A stretch of 64,000 nucleotides of DNA from Coffea arabica (GCF_036785885.1 NC_092330.1:10202525-10266524); one strand, 5' to 3'; shown: positions 1 to 13,362, counted from the stretch's first letter. Made by a program: numbers and translations. Notes: generated by a model from the sequence alone, not told the origin.

Positions 1-1451
1 CCATATTTTCATAGGGTTTCAAGGTAGGTATATCAAGATGCCCTCTTTTCTTTTAATATTTGCATAAGAGTGGATTTAGGGCTTGATTTTGGTAGTTTTC
101 ATAAGAAATTTCATGGTTTGAGTGGTGATTCAAAATTTTCAGTTTTGATGGTGAAATTTTAGCTTTTATATGATGCTTTGAGCTTGGTCAGGATTTAGTA
201 GTTTTGCTATGTGAATCTTCTAGCTTTTACAAGTTATTTTGGCTTGCTTATGGAAAATTTCAGCTTGTAGTTGAAATTTTCAGCTTAGGATTTCAAATTT
301 TAGCTTTGTTGTGATTGATTTTGAGTTAGAAAATTTGATATTTTGAATGGTTTTGTGGCCTTAAACAAGTGTACTTTATAGCTTGTAACTTGTGGTTATG
401 ATTGAGGTTGGATTGATATGAATGTTGGTGTTGAGTTTGGATGGAAAAGTTAAGAAAATAAGAGGAAGTATTGCTGAAAATTTTCCCGCAGAAGACTCTA
501 AACAGTCTTGAAAAATCTGTTATATCTTGATGTAGAAAAATCCAAATTGAGTTTCGCTTATTGCATTTGAAACTAAATTTAGAATGCATTCTACCGTGAA
601 AATTTCAGAAATTTTCTCAATTCCTATGAATATCTACGATTTTTCAAAGTTGACTGAATTTTCACACCTGCTCTTTTTTTCTACTTGATGAAGCAGCAAC
701 TTGAAACTAGAATTCGACTGATTTATGGACAGAAAAGTATAAATATGTATTCTGGAAAATTGTAGTCTTTTCAATCTATTTTCCAATGGTATAAATTTTA
801 TAAATTTTGGACTTAAGAAACTTGCGATATGATTTTTCAAACAATGTCGTGCAAAACTAGAGAAAATTCTGTTTCTTAAACTTGTTCTTGCTTCCATTTC
901 CAACTTTAAGTTGGAGTTGTTAAATCATTTTGAGCTTGGTTTTATGAGTGGAATTGAGATTTAAATGAAAGGAAATGAGTTTCTTCAAATCATTTTAGGT
1001 CGGATAATTTTCAACTTTGTATTTTGAAAGTCTTGTTCTAATTTCTTCAAACATTTGACTATAATCGATGCTCTTGTACTCCAAATGACTTTTGCAACGT
1101 TGATTTAGTAAGCACATGAGGTTTCTTCCTCGATTGCAACAAGAAAATATTATATTTTGATAGTTTATACTGGCATAAAATTTGTAAATTGATGCATTTT
1201 CTAAATGAAGTTTTGAAACCTCAATTTCTTCATGTATTTTGGCTTTGTATTGCTAGTTTTTTAATATAGTATATGATCACAGGACTTGAGAGAGTTCAAG
1301 AGGACGAACCAGGGTTAAAGTGAAGGGTTTGAATTGATTGGTGAGTGTTCCAATTCATGTTATTTGATTATGTGTAACTTGAGAAAATGCTATTATTTGC
1401 TTAAGTGCTCTCCTTTGAATGACTGTTGTGATTTTCTTATGTTGTTAATCT

Positions 1452-4400
1452 TGTGACAGCCCCACCTCCCCCTAAGATGAACCAAAGGGTTCGGCAGACC
1501 GCCTGCCCGGCTCTCGCCGGGACTCAGTCAAACCTCCATCAAAACTGAAATAAAACTACAAGAATCAAAACGAAATGGAAGGGCCGCCGCCATGCAGGAT
1601 CCGACCAAATACAAGAAACTTTGTTTGCCATGAAAGAATGTACATTCCCGAATACATATGTTACATAAACATGAGGAAACACTTTATAATATACACATTA
1701 GTAAGTTTACAAATCCAAAAGGAAACATTGTATTAAGATACATTTAGGGTTTCCAATTTTGACGAGGAGCTATACCAAAAGAATCAAAAGAATTTCTAAC
1801 TAGCTCAACTCATTCCTCAAAACATTGAAGTTCCAAAAGATGGTTCCCTGTAGAGAAAATAAGGATAACGGAACAGGGTGAGCTAAAAGTTCAATGAGGT
1901 GCCCAAAATAATAACAGTCAAGAACCAAAGAACTTCATGCTCAATTAATCACATAAGTGTAGCAAATAAGGAGAGGAACAAAACAACTTAGATAAAAGGA
2001 TACAGGTGGCTCTCAGGAGTCAAACTCCCCGTTGCAGTACTTGATCCAACTACGTTGACCCTCCGTCAACTTTCAAATAAGGAAACCAATCCAGTAGAAT
2101 ACCACTTTAACGTCAAATCCCGTTCACCAATCATACCCCTTACCGGACCCGAACGCCAAACAGGAACAGGAATGGTAATACTCGAGTATACCGGAATCAA
2201 GAGTCTCAATACCCAAAGATTCCCCCAGGAACAGGTACCCAAGGATTGTCAATTATCTCGACCAAGCCCTTGCTGGCTCGATTTAATTAACTCCCCATGA
2301 GGCTGAGCTCAAGTTTAACAGGACGATCGTTGGACACATTTCCAAACGATCTCATAACAAGTGTAAGTAACAAGTTCAAGTACATAACAAGTACAAGTAA
2401 TAGATTCTAGTTCGTTCAGTACAGGCAAGAGAACAAGTGTGATAAAGTACACTCTCATCTCATATAAGATAAAAAGTCAGGAAAGATATTCAAATAGCAA
2501 GTTGCAAGTACAGAAAACCAGTTTAGCAATAATTCAGGGGAGTGGTGCACTCACCTGATCAAACAAGGATAATTTCAAAAGTTTCCTTCCCAAGTATGGC
2601 TTTACTCGCCGGCACCTCCTAGAACAATCAAGGCAAACACTTAAGACTGGACTCCAAGACCTAATAAGTGGAATTCGCAAGTAAAACTCGATTACAAGTC
2701 AGGTGCCTATCCAAATGAACCATTAATTTAAAGCGAAGAGATGACTTTGGAGTGAAAAGATAACGATTAGTCCTAAAGGCATGAACAACCTCAAAACCCT
2801 ACCTACAATGACTGACCAACTCCAAATTTGAAGTAGAAAATGAAAGTAAGATCGATACTAGGAAAACAGGATTTTCCAGTTTCGCGCAACCCTATATGAA
2901 AAATCATATCTCAAGTTTTATAAGTCCAAAATTAGTAAAAGTTATACCTTTGGAAAATACATTCAAAGGGCTATAACTTTCCAGAGAACACCCTCATAAG
3001 ATTCAGAACGCAAGTCATACAAATTCAAGCCTCAAGTTGCTGCTTTATCCAGTGAAAGACAGAACAGGTACAATATTTCAGTCAACTTTGAAAAATCACC
3101 ATAAATGGTACAGACATAAACAGGGTCTAAAATTTATACGGTTTATACCCTATGAATCTAGTTTAAAACGCAACAAACAGAACTCAATTTTGACATTCCT
3201 ACATCAAGATATAGCAAATTTCCCGAGACTGTGCAGAAGCTCCGCGAAAATTTTGACAGCATTTCCATTGTCTTTCTTTACTTTCCAACCAAACCTCAAC
3301 ACCCACAAATCACAAGCTATCAAACACCTTTAATTAGAGCCACAATAAGGCTTGAATACGAGTCATAAACCGAATCCACATATCACTAGAGTAAAATCAT
3401 ATGGAACGTATAAGTGCAAAATCAAACTAGGACATATGCGGAAACGAAGTTTGCGTGGGAAAACAAAAGGCAGATTTGCTGTTGCTTAGCGGAATTAACA
3501 CAACTGAAGCTATCCTTGTCGAATTGAGGTGTAATTTACACCGTTTCGAAGCTAAGAGAAAGGGCTACAATGTTGAAGAAGGCTACTCAGTCCAGTTTGC
3601 AATGTATCTAGGTCAAATTTACCAAAACAACCCCAGATTTTCCAGTTTGAAGTTTACTATGAAATGCAACCAGCAGTCGTGATTCATTCACTCATATCTC
3701 AGCACCTACGACTCCAATTCAAGTGATTCCAAAGCCATCTGAATGCTAAGATACCAGGCTATAAATGTTAAGAAGACATCAATAACTAAATCAGTAGTAT
3801 TCCCAGTCAACCTAACCAATTAGCAAAGCTGATTATCAGTTTCAGACAGAAACAGGGCAGCAGGGGTGTTTCAATCTTTTCACAGGCTACATTGCTCCGA
3901 TTGGGCTGAAATTTTTCAGGCAACTATAAAACATCATCCTCTACAACTTTCATGTTTTGTACTAAGGCTAGTTCAGCCTCTAACATGGTGAAATAGAACC
4001 GGACAGAAGCAGGGCAGGTTATCATCCAAGCTGGAATTTATGCTTACAAAGCAGAAATTTCTTTAGGCCAAGTAAACTAGCATCTAAACACTAGCTATTT
4101 CACATATCAAAGCTATCAAACCATAACTAATCATAAATCTTCATATTAGGGCAGAAAATTCACCAAGAAACTGAAATTTTCCATAACACCACTTCCTTCA
4201 TGAAATTTTTCTATAAAACTACATAACTCACAACTCTAAACCATCCCCTAACAATTAATTGAAGTAAGAAGAAAGTTCTTGGTAACATACCTTAAAATCC
4301 CAATAAAAATGATAGCTTGATGTTTCCCTTTCAAAAACAACACCACCAACCTCTTAAATCCTCCCTATCAAGAAGTTTTTATGGAGTACTTTGATGTATT

Positions 4401-4920
4401 AAAGATTGGAACTCAAGATTTGGCTTGGATTGGCAAGACAAGATGAAGGTTTTTCCTCTCTTTTTTCCTCCTCAATAGCCGGCCAAGAAGCATGAAGAAT
4501 GAAGATAATTTTGGTCATTTTTTGGTATTTAGTAAAGGTGATGAATAGTAGGTCAAAGTCATCCTCCAATAGTTACTTGACACTTGTCCATTCCTATGCT
4601 TGATCTCATCCTTTTGTCTCTCCTTACAAATTAATCTAACTAACCTCTAATTATCTCCTAACACATAGTAAATGAATCTCTTAATGCAAAACTTAACCTA
4701 ATTGGCCGAATTTTATCGAACTTACCGCATTAGTAGGTCCCACATCCGGTATATACTCTTAAAAGCTCATGAACTAACTTATACTAGAAAAATACTTTTA
4801 AAAACCCTATTTACTCATAAACTTATTTAGAAAATTTTTTCCTAATAAAGAAATTGCATAAAATGCGTGTAATTAAATAAAATAAGGTCTAGAAAATAAG
4901 AAAATTCATGGGTTCTCACA
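1452..4920 (-). mobile_element. Solo LTR, Tekay/Del-like family, nested in the LTR above
   Basis: On the plus strand it starts TGTGACAGCCCCACCTCCCC and ends GGGTTCTCACA. These are the reverse complement of the LTR ends TGTGAGAACCC and GGGGCTGTCACA seen at 52067-54967. It is flanked by a perfect 5-bp duplication, AATCT, at 1447-1451 and 4921-4925. There is no internal region, so it is a solo LTR left by LTR-LTR recombination. It carries the conserved 19-bp near-palindrome at 2174-2192. The short open frames inside it are not genes. Confidence 0.88.
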
Positions 4921-5739
4921 AATCTACTACGAACGCATGTTCACATTGCATGAATGCGTGATAAATGTGCAAGAATGTAGGCTGATGTGTACTTTATCGC
5001 ATCAGCTGAACTGAGCTTAACCCTATTCTGGCATCCTATCCGAGACCCGCCATTTGCGAGGTCGGATTAGCTGGATAGCTTTGGGTTTATAATTTACCAA
5101 TGTTAAGTGCAAAACTCAAAACTCTTTGTCGAAAGGTCTCGAGTACAATGTTTAATGTTTAATGTTCAATGAGGGGATTGTTGATTTTTCGGAGTGTAGA
5201 CACCAAAATTTCATTTATTTTATTCAATTTTAGCTTTATTCTTGTTTTATTTTATTTTATTTTATTTTTATTTTAATTGATAGTTAATGTTCTTTTTTTT
5301 TTATAAATTAGGTTTATCATTTTCATTTATAAGGTGATTTTGCATTAAATTTCTAAAAAAGGAAAAATTTTCACAAAAATTCAAAATTTGTCTTTAAACC
5401 TTTTAGATTCATTTTTTTAAGATAAATAAAATTGTGCAATGCATTTGCAATTAGGAGTTAACATTTTTTTTGTTGTTTATCTAAATTGATTTTGGAAAAC
5501 ATATATAATAAATAAATAAAAATAAGAAGATAAGTGTAATAGGAGATTATTAGACAAGTGTATTAAGGGATCATTAGACAAGTATATTAGGGAAATATTA
5601 GACAAGTGGAGTACATGCAAATAGGATAAATGTTCTCATTCTTGGTTGACAACACACGCAAGGGTGGTTAAGTGGCTAGACACTTGAAAGTCTAGGATAA
5701 TCTAGAAAATTTGGGAAACAAAAAAAAAAAAAAAAAAGA

Positions 5740-6560
5740 GGGGCGGCTAGAAGGGAAACTAAGGAAGAGAACGGGAAAGAAACAAGCTAGAGAGTCTTGG
5801 GCTGAGGGAGGAAAAGAAAGCTAAGGTAAGAAACAAAGAAAAAGGCAGCGAGAGGAAGAGCAAGATTGAACAAAGGCGGGGCTACGGGCTGGAGGAGAAA
5901 AAACTGGGAAAAAAGAAAGGGGGGAACCAAGAAAAAAACTACGGGCTTGAGGAGAGAAAAACTAGAAAAGAGATTGGGAGAGGGTTGTGAGGAGCTTTGG
6001 GAAGACAGGAAAAAGAGAATGGCGGCTGGGGGTTGGAGGAAAAAAGCTACGAGAGCTGGCGGTGAAGCTTTGGGAAGAAGAAGGAAACTGAAAACAAAAA
6101 AAACAAGGGAAGCTACGGGCTGAGGAACCAATAGAGGGAGAGGAAACCAAAGAGAGCAAGGAAAAATCTGGAACTAAGCAAGGAAAATCTGTGAAAAGTT
6201 TACGGGCAAGAAACCAGAGGAAGAAAGGCAAGAGAGAGGGAAGAGTTTCGAGGGAGAAAGGAGAAAAAGCTTGGGGGAAATCTGGAAAAAGGAGGAAAAC
6301 CAGAGAGAAAAGCTACGGGTAAGAAGAGAGGGAGGAGATTGAGAGAAGGTGGAGGCTGCCAAGAAAAAAAGAAAGGGAGAGGGGCTGTGGAAGGAAGAAA
6401 CCGAGAGAGCAAGACAGATTGCTGAGGAAAAACAAAGGAAAAGAAAAGGAAGAAGGTGGCGGCTGAGTAGGGAAAAGCAAGGAAAAGAAAGAAAAGAGAG
6501 GAGAAAAGAGGCGGAGCAAGAAAGACACAGAGAGAGGAGGGAAAAATAGAGGAAAAAGGA
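5740..6560 (+). repeat. Purine-rich (GA) strand-asymmetric tract
   Basis: Roughly 800 bases are dominated by A and G on the plus strand, with recurring CTACGGGCT or CTACGGGTA words at about 5880, 5940, 6113, 6200 and 6312. The open frames across it, on both strands, have composition-driven Lys/Arg/Glu or Ser/Phe/Leu content and are not genes. It sits within the large LTR-type element and may be a leader-like or triplex-prone region. Confidence 0.7.
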
Positions 6561-8186
6561 GATCAAAAGAAAATTTTTGCTGGAAGAAACCCAGGGCTCA
6601 GGCTGATGAATCAGCCTGATTCGTCTCCAATTTCTGATCATATTTCCGATTTTCAGGGAGGTCTCTTCATTTCTGCAATATCCTGGACTGCAATGGAGAA
6701 GTTTTTGTTCAGAAACAATTCGGGGAAAACAACTCCAAACCTGTTGAATTGAAGCTTCAATTCGCGGCACCGTCAGTCCCTGGAGAAAATTTTGCAGCTT
6801 TCCACCAGTAGCTTTTTCGCACTTGAATCTGCTTATCTTACCGTGTCACGTGTTGTTCCGTCGTTTAAAACATCAGAGGTAATCTTTAAACTCTCTTCCG
6901 TCATACAAGTTCGGATTTATGACAGATTTCTTCCTTTTTGCTCTCTGCATTTTGTGTTCTTCCTTTGCTGTTTTATCTCCATTTTTCTGTTATAATCTTG
7001 CGATAAAGTGTAGCATTTGATCTGTTTGACGTTGGGAGTTGCATCTTTAGGTTTTTTTGGTTCAAAGTTGATGTTTGGTTGGATGTTTTGTTTGATGAAA
7101 TTGTGGTGGGCATGAAACCCAGAAACGTTGCAGAGAAAGCTAATAAAGAAGAAAGCTTGCTTCGATGCTCTGCATGAAAAATTCCAGAAATTGCACTTTA
7201 GCCCTAATTTTTCAACTAATGCCACTATGGACCAGAAAATTGGAAAAATAATTATTTTTGTCCTTTAACATGTTATTTTTCTTTGATATGATTTAATGTG
7301 ATTTTTGGATCGATTTTTAGTGAATTTTAGGATGAAATTTGAGGTTTAATAGTTTTGAGAGATTTATGATTTTGATTTGGATTTTTAGTGAAATTTTGGG
7401 TATTTTTGTTGTTTAATTGTAACAAATGGTTTTTCATTTATTTTTTGTGAATTTTAGTTTTGTTTTGGTAGGTTTCATTCTTAAGCCATTAATTTTAATT
7501 TATTTTAATTAGACCCCTAATATTTGTAATAATAACAATTTGACCCCTCAAATTTCTTTAATTACTTCAATTGGGTCCTTGTTTGTTTTAATTTATTGAA
7601 TATGGGTTGTTTATTTTTATTTGAATGATTTGATTGATTCAATTTCATATTTATTTCCATTTCATGTGATTATTTGTTAATTAAAGCGATGTCTTGACCC
7701 TTTTTCTTTGTTTTGGAGGGTAAATAAGGAAAACTTCACTTCATTAGGTCACCAATTCAAATGAGGTGTACTCTGCTCTTTATTTTAATTTTACTTGATC
7801 CTATGTGCTCCTATGTGACTTTATGTGCGTAATTGCATGCTTTTTGAATGTTTTTATTTCATTTATTTATTTAGTCACTTTAATTGTTTTGATTTTGTAT
7901 ATTTATTTTAATTTTTATTTGGAAGACAATTAAATGCCACAATTATAATAGTTAGGTTATTATTTCATTTTATTTCATTTTTTTCCCTTTTAAATTGTAG
8001 TTAGGGCCCCCAAATGTAATAGTTAGGGCTTTATTTGATTTATTTGCTTTGTGTGCTATGCATGCTTATGTGTTTACGTGTTACTCGCTTTCTTAGGGCC
8101 TTTTATCTAAATATCATATTTATGTGCTATGTGCTATATATGATTTATGTGTTTATTTGCTTTATTATATTTTACATGATTTATTT

Positions 8187-8320
8187 GCCAACGCTAGTTG
8201 TAGCCCCCTTTTCTTCCGATTTCACACTAGTCCAACGCTAGTTGTGGCCCTCCTCTCCGATTTCTCACTAGTCCAATGCTAGTGAGAATTTATAAACATG
8301 GGCTAGTCCAACGCTAGACT
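8187..8320 (+). repeat. Short tandem repeat with CCAACGCTAGT core
   Basis: The words CCAACGCTAGT, CCAATGCTAGT and CCAACGCTAGA recur about four times at 8188, 8232, 8273 and 8307, with CACTAGT between them. The unit is about 40-45 bp. It lies in the large LTR-type element. Confidence 0.65.
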
Positions 8321-10097
8321 CTTGGGAACCATCCACACGTTAGATCATGTTTGTGTGACAAAGCACTACATTTCATGCATAGTTTCTACTTTTGTAGGTT
8401 TTTTTTTTATTTTGCATGACATTCCCCTTATATGTATATCCCTTATCCCATATTTTCCTTATATGTATATTCCTTACCCCTTATGTATGAATCATGACAT
8501 TAGACTTGCATTTCATTTAAGGAAAGTTAGAACTAGGTTAGATTATTTTGCTTGATTAGATATGAGAAATACCCATCGAATATGGGATATGGACAAATAT
8601 GATTTTCTAGCCTTAGCACGCTCGTATTCCCTCTATTAAAGGGAAAATTAAAGTCACGAATTTTAGCCCCCGCACCCGTTATGATGCATTCCTTTAGGTC
8701 ATATATATTTGTATAATTATTATTTTCTTTTATTTTTCTTCGGGTCTCATATTTTTGCATATTCGTGACCTCTTCAAAGAGTCACTCTTGGGCATCACAA
8801 TTAATGTGATTTGCACCAATCAAGCTTTTGAAGAGATATTCCGACCCCCGACATCTTCCTAGGTTTAGGTTTTTGCATCCATATAGTGACATCAAAATGT
8901 GATAAATTCCTAAGTTAAAATAAGAAAATTTTTTGACTAAATCACACAACTAGCTTGGCTAGATTGAAAGGGTACCTTGGATTTTATCCTTGCCTTCCCT
9001 TTCTTCAAATGTGACTTCCGGCCTCTTTTCTCTTAATTTTCGCAAACTTGAAGTCGTTTAAAAAGGGTTTTCTCTACTTTTTCTTTAAAAATTCATTTTA
9101 GGTGACTTGGTACATTTTAACTCAATACCAAGTGATGACTCCTATTTTTTTCTTAAAAACCCTTTTTAAACTATTATTTTTGGATTAAAATCGTTGCACT
9201 TTAAGTCCCATTTAGGCCCATTTTCTTTATTTATTTTCTAAAAATCAAAAACTCCTTTTTACTCAAAATAAATCAAAAACCCATTTTTCAATCAAAAATT
9301 TATTTTTCTAAACACATTACATTTTCATTTAAAAATGGGGCGTGACACGGAGGGCATAAGGTAAATGTTAAATGAGGGGATTGTTGATCTTTTGGAGGAC
9401 ATAAGGTGGGAGTTCGGAGGTTATAAGGTGGTAAAATGTAGGGGATTGTTTATTGGTAGTTATAAGGTGAATATTGCTCCTTGTGAGCCCGTATCCTTTT
9501 AATGTTTAAATTATTGTTCATTCTTGTATTTACTTGAACGAATGAATGAATGCACGCATGAATGTTATTGTTTATCAAGTATTTTACGCTGAAAGATTCC
9601 TATCACAATTAATTGCTCCACTACTAGTTTCTAAAGTTGAGTATCGATTTACTTGAACCTATATTAGTTGGGAAAACGTGCTTACATGTTAAATTGTGTT
9701 ATTCTCTTATTTTGCTTGTTTACCTGGAATGCTCACTGGACGTAAGCTCATCCCACGTTTTGTTTTCCTTAATAGGATTCGGATCTGAGAGTGCTGAAAA
9801 ATACTGTTGGAATGTGTTGAGAGACTTTAAGTTTTTATTTTAGTAGAAATGACTGTAGTGTATATATTTTTGGGTTGTAATTAAGATAGGCGCCAAATGA
9901 TGAATCTTTTGTACGTGAACCTATGTATTAGCTTGTGGATGTATGCAAGTGTTATTTTGGGGTGTAATGAATATTATTTTGTTTAGTTTAGAAATTTCAA
10001 GTAATTCTTGCTATGGATTGTAGTGAGTCATAGCGAGAGTTGGGCAGACGGTCCGCTGACCCCTCTAGTTTGCCTTTGGGGAAGTGGGGCTATCACA

Positions 10098-10163
10098 GAT
10101 GATCACATGAAAAAGGTTAGGGATAATTTCAGAAACCTTCCTTGAGTCTTCTGACAATTTCAC
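10098..10163. other. Left piece of an old foldback-type element
   Basis: AGGGATAATTTCAGAAACC followed by TTCTGACAATTTCAC resembles the ends of common plant MITEs. Matching inverted sequence with an AGGAGAGGTTCGTGAGATTT core is seen near 11850-11875. The element is interrupted by the solo LTR at 10164-10944. Confidence 0.4.
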
Positions 10164-10944
10164 TGATACGAACCCTGCCAACTCTATGACAAAACCTATA
10201 AGAGACAAGTTCAAAAATTTAGAATATGGTATCACAGTTTGATGAACTCCAATGGATGAGTTGATGATGATATGATGAACTCCAATGGATCAACCATTTT
10301 ATGACTTGAACATGAACCATCGGGACCTAGTTTAGAGTAGCGGATTATAAACGATCAAGGACAATTAGAAGAGTAGGATAATACCACAATCTAGTGCATT
10401 TCTAAATTAATAAATCAATTGAAACTCAAGAATCTTCTTAAGTATTCAAGTTTGGAACTCTTGAACAAGAGACTCGCGAAACACAAAGTATTGCTGAAAT
10501 TTTCTTAATTCATCATTCACTATGAAAAACATTGACACTTAAGGCTTTATATAGCTTTTACAAAACTCAAAACCTAACTCAACTATAACTAAGACTTAAC
10601 CTAAGTTCGGCTAAGAATAACAACCCTAACTTGACTCAACTAACCTAACACTAATTCGACTCCAACATTGGTCCGCATAACCTTTAGCCGTTTATTCAAC
10701 CAAACTAACAACTTAAATTAATTCCAAACTAACCCTAGTTATGCAACCAAAATTGTTGGAATTAATTTAGAGAATGACAACATAAATCCTAATAACAATT
10801 AAAACCAATAAACGAACTAAAACATTGGAAGGGATCCGGATGTGATGAACTCCAATGGATGATTTGATGATGATGTGATGAACTCCAATAGATCAACCAT
10901 TGATACGACTTGAACATGAACCATCAGGGCCTATGTTCACATCA
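10164..10944 (-). mobile_element. Small solo LTR
   Basis: A 781-bp block starts TGATACGAACCC, ends TTCACATCA and is flanked by a perfect 5-bp duplication, TTCAC, at 10159-10163 and 10945-10949. The host MITE-like sequence continues on both sides. On the minus strand it carries a TATATAAA box (10546-10553), so its transcription orientation is minus. A direct repeat of about 90 bp occurs inside (10236-10327 and 10842-10931). No coding sequence is present. The superfamily is not assigned. Confidence 0.72.
10546..10553 (-). promoter_or_regulatory. TATA box of the small LTR
   Basis: TATATAAA on the minus strand, followed downstream by GCCTTAAGTGTCAATG. This is the only clear promoter-like signal in the element and supports the minus orientation. 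Confidence 0.5.
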
Positions 10945-12107
10945 TTCACTTAGCTCCCCTCAAATTTGAAAACTTACTAAAATATCTATAATGCCCTCTA
11001 CTTTGTAGACAATTTTAAATTTAAAGCAATAAATTTACAAAACCCAAAAAAATCTATTTTCTATCTCTTATTTATTTTGGCTTCTCTCTTTTCTAGTTAA
11101 CATAACCTCTTTTTATTATCTTCACTTTTGTGGATATTAGCAAATTGAGATTACAAAATCAATAAAGGGAGTAGATTATATGTCAAACTAGAAGGAAATG
11201 AAGAGACTTGCAGTGATAGAGAAATATATAATGAAATTGATGGTTGAAATAGAAAAAAAAATAAAGATGTGGAATTTGTCATATTTTGTTTGTTTTCAAG
11301 AAAAATTTTTATAAAATGTCCATAATTACATAAGAATTTCTTTTAGTAGATTAGAAATTTTAATTATGATATTATTGTGGAGGTAGAATTTATTCTTTAC
11401 TTCAGAAATATTAATATTTTTAAAGACATAGAAAGGTTGTAATAGTGGTTCTAGATCAGATTAACTTGTATTTAAAAAGTATTTGAGCATTGATATTTAA
11501 TTTGGAGGATAAAATTAGTTGTCAATGGGGTTTTTGTGTGTGTATTTTTTTTTCTTTTTTTCACGTGGTAAGTATTGATACTATATATACAATTTGGGAT
11601 CGACGGTTACTTAATTTTAGAACTTATGCTTGGATGGTTATTAAAGATTAGACTTACTGATTTGTGCAACGTGTGGAAGAAAATGATTGAGTGTAATATA
11701 TTTTTCTTTCTTAGTTTTGTACAAAAGGGAAATTTAGGATTTTTGTGAGAAAATTTATCTTGTTGGACCTACAAGGTTACTAAATAATAAATGTAAGGGA
11801 GGTATATGTAATTTTTAAAATTTGAGGGGAGTTCTATGTAATTGTTAAAAATCTTAGGAGAGGTTCGTGAGATTTTAATTGATTGTTCCATCTTGAAAAC
11901 TATAGAGATTTTACTTTTAGAAACTTGAAATGCATAGACACTACTATTTACATGCTCATTTGTAATTGAAAAACTTCTATTGCTAAATTAATCTGTAAAT
12001 TAAAAAATTAAGATTCTTAAGCACTTGTAAATTGTTTAAAATATTCTCTTCTAAATGGAGATATTTTTCTCCTTTTTTTTTTTACTTTGTCAACGTACAT
12101 TACTTAG

Positions 12108-12195
12108 GGGAGGGGATCGGTTGAGTTGATTTCGAAAGGGAAAGAAAATGTAAACGAGAGGTCCCATGTTCGAACTCTCCCACACACACTAAAGG
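12108..12195 (+). repeat. tRNA-like SINE head, copy 1
   Basis: GGATCGGTTGAGTTGA (A-box-like), followed about 40 bases on by ATGTTCGAACTCTCCC (B-box-like), suggests the head of a tRNA-derived SINE. The same sequence is at about 27222-27298 in the paralogous block, so it predates the duplication. It does not fold as a functional tRNA. Confidence 0.45.
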
Positions 12196-12210
12196 GGAGG
12201 AAAAAAATAT

Positions 12211-12684
12211 GGGCAAATTTCACTTTACCCCCCTATGGTTTAGCATTTTTTTACATTACCCCCCTATAGTTTCAAAAGCTACACATAACCCCCTTATGGT
12301 TTGGATTAAAGTGTCAAAGTGATGGGAACGATCATTCATAACGGAGTCACCTAAAATGTCAAAAATACCCTTATGTAAAGTTGAAAATTATTTGTTAATC
12401 AAGGGGGGTCATGTGTATATTTTGAAAACCATAAGGGGGTTATATGGTAAAATATTAAACCATAAAGGGGTTATATGGTAAAATATAAAAATCATACGGG
12501 ATTAATGTGTCATGTATTTATAAGGGTAATTTTGACATTTTTAGAAGTTTCGTTACGAGTGACTATTTCCGTCACTTTGACACTTTAATCCAAACCATGA
12601 AGGGGTTATGTATAGTTTTTGAAACCATAGGGGAGTTATGTAAAAAAAATGCAAAATCACAGGGGGGTAAAATGTAATTTACCC
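12211..12684. mobile_element. Foldback MITE, Mutator-like, with 9-bp target duplication
   Basis: The ends are GGGCAAATTTCACTTTACCC and, inverted, GGGTAAATTACATTTTACCC. The inverted arms extend for well over 100 bp each, so most of the 474 bp can fold back. It is flanked by a perfect 9-bp duplication, AAAAAATAT, at 12202-12210 and 12685-12693, as Mutator-like elements make. The paralogous block near 27304 lacks it and shows an AT repeat there, so the unoccupied locus is in the same window. Confidence 0.9.
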
Positions 12685-13362
12685 AAAAAATATATGTTAT
12701 TTAGAACTATAAGAAGAATCAAATAAACTTAATAAACAAGGGCATTGTTGTCCAATGGGCATATGGGGGTGTTGATTTAGCCCCTCCCAGATAGAAATTG
12801 TTGAAGTTGACCAAAACAACAAGGACTAGAAAACAACGGCAATCAAACATTGACTAGAACAATATAATTCTTTTTTCAAAAAGAAATTAAAAAAAAAAGA
12901 AACTAAAATTTATATAGAAGTGTAAGAATAGACATGTCAATTGGACCTTATAAGCCAAATTTGACAGACACGAGTTCAACTCATTTCATGTAAAACAGTA
13001 TTTAAATCTAACCTCAACACAACTATTCTGACAAATATTTAGATCCATCCTCAACTCAATTAACTAAGTTTTGGGTCAAGTTTATATCCTCACTTTTGCT
13101 TCTTAGATTCCTACTTAATCGTATGTAATACATTCACTAAGCATGACCGTTTAGTGTAGTATATTGTATTTCACATGATTTTCTTTATCCCATCCTTTTA
13201 CAATGTACATTATTGCCATTAAATAAATTATTGTTTTATTATCAAAAAATCAAAATTAGCCTACATAAGAGAGTAATAATAGGAAAGAATCTGGAATTTA
13301 TATTCATAATTAACATCAGTTGTTCTTTAAATACTACCATCATACAGATATTAGGAGGTAGT

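Larger units (their letters stand above)
5195..9347 (+). mobile_element. Large LTR-type insertion (probable solo LTR, Ogre/Tat-like)
   Basis: A 4153-bp block starts TGTAGACACCAAAATTTC and ends GGGGCGTGACA. It is flanked by a perfect 5-bp duplication, CGGAG, at 5190-5194 and 9348-9352. The host LTR sequence resumes on both sides. The size and the GCGTGACA end fit the very long LTRs of Tat/Ogre Ty3 elements, but that family name is from memory. It holds no protease, reverse transcriptase or integrase motif, so a solo LTR is most likely. Inside are a purine-rich tract (about 5740-6560) and a short tandem repeat (about 8187-8320). Confidence 0.75.
1..10097 (+). mobile_element. Plus-strand LTR of a Tekay/Del-like Ty3 element, split by two nested insertions
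   Basis: The visible LTR pieces are 1-1451, 4921-5194 and 9348-10097; the 5' end lies left of the window. It ends at 10097 in GGGGCTATCACA, like the intact 5' LTR that ends at 54967 in GGGGCTGTCACA. The stretch before the end (GAGAGTTGGGCAGACGGTCC) matches that LTR's GAGAGCTGGGCAGGCAGTCC. The motif GTGTACTTTATCGCA near 4986 is also shared. No primer-binding site follows 10097, so this is a 3' or solo LTR. It must be older than the two elements inside it. No coding capacity is seen. Confidence 0.75.
11200..13362 (+). repeat. Dispersed repeat block, copy 1 (paralogue at 26320-28027)
   Basis: This block aligns in the same orientation with 26320-28027, from the shared start AGACTT(G/A)CAGTGATAGAG to the shared end near CATCATAC. 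Base substitutions and small indels are scattered throughout. Copy 1 differs mainly by carrying the MITE at 12211-12684. No protein motif is seen. The two copies flank the host gene as direct repeats. Confidence 0.85.

Noticed and set aside
5655-5715. tRNA-like stretch (GGGTGGTTAAGTGGCTAGA)
   Set aside because: It looks like a tRNA 5' half, but there is no B box and no acceptor-stem partner downstream.
5787-6770. Several overlapping open frames on both strands
   Set aside because: They arise from purine/pyrimidine bias; residues are almost only Ser/Phe/Leu/Pro or Lys/Arg/Glu, with no domain.
10236-10931. LTR pair of a very small retrotransposon (90-bp direct repeat)
   Set aside because: The repeats are internal to TGATACG...CACATCA with its own TTCAC duplication, so they are not the termini.
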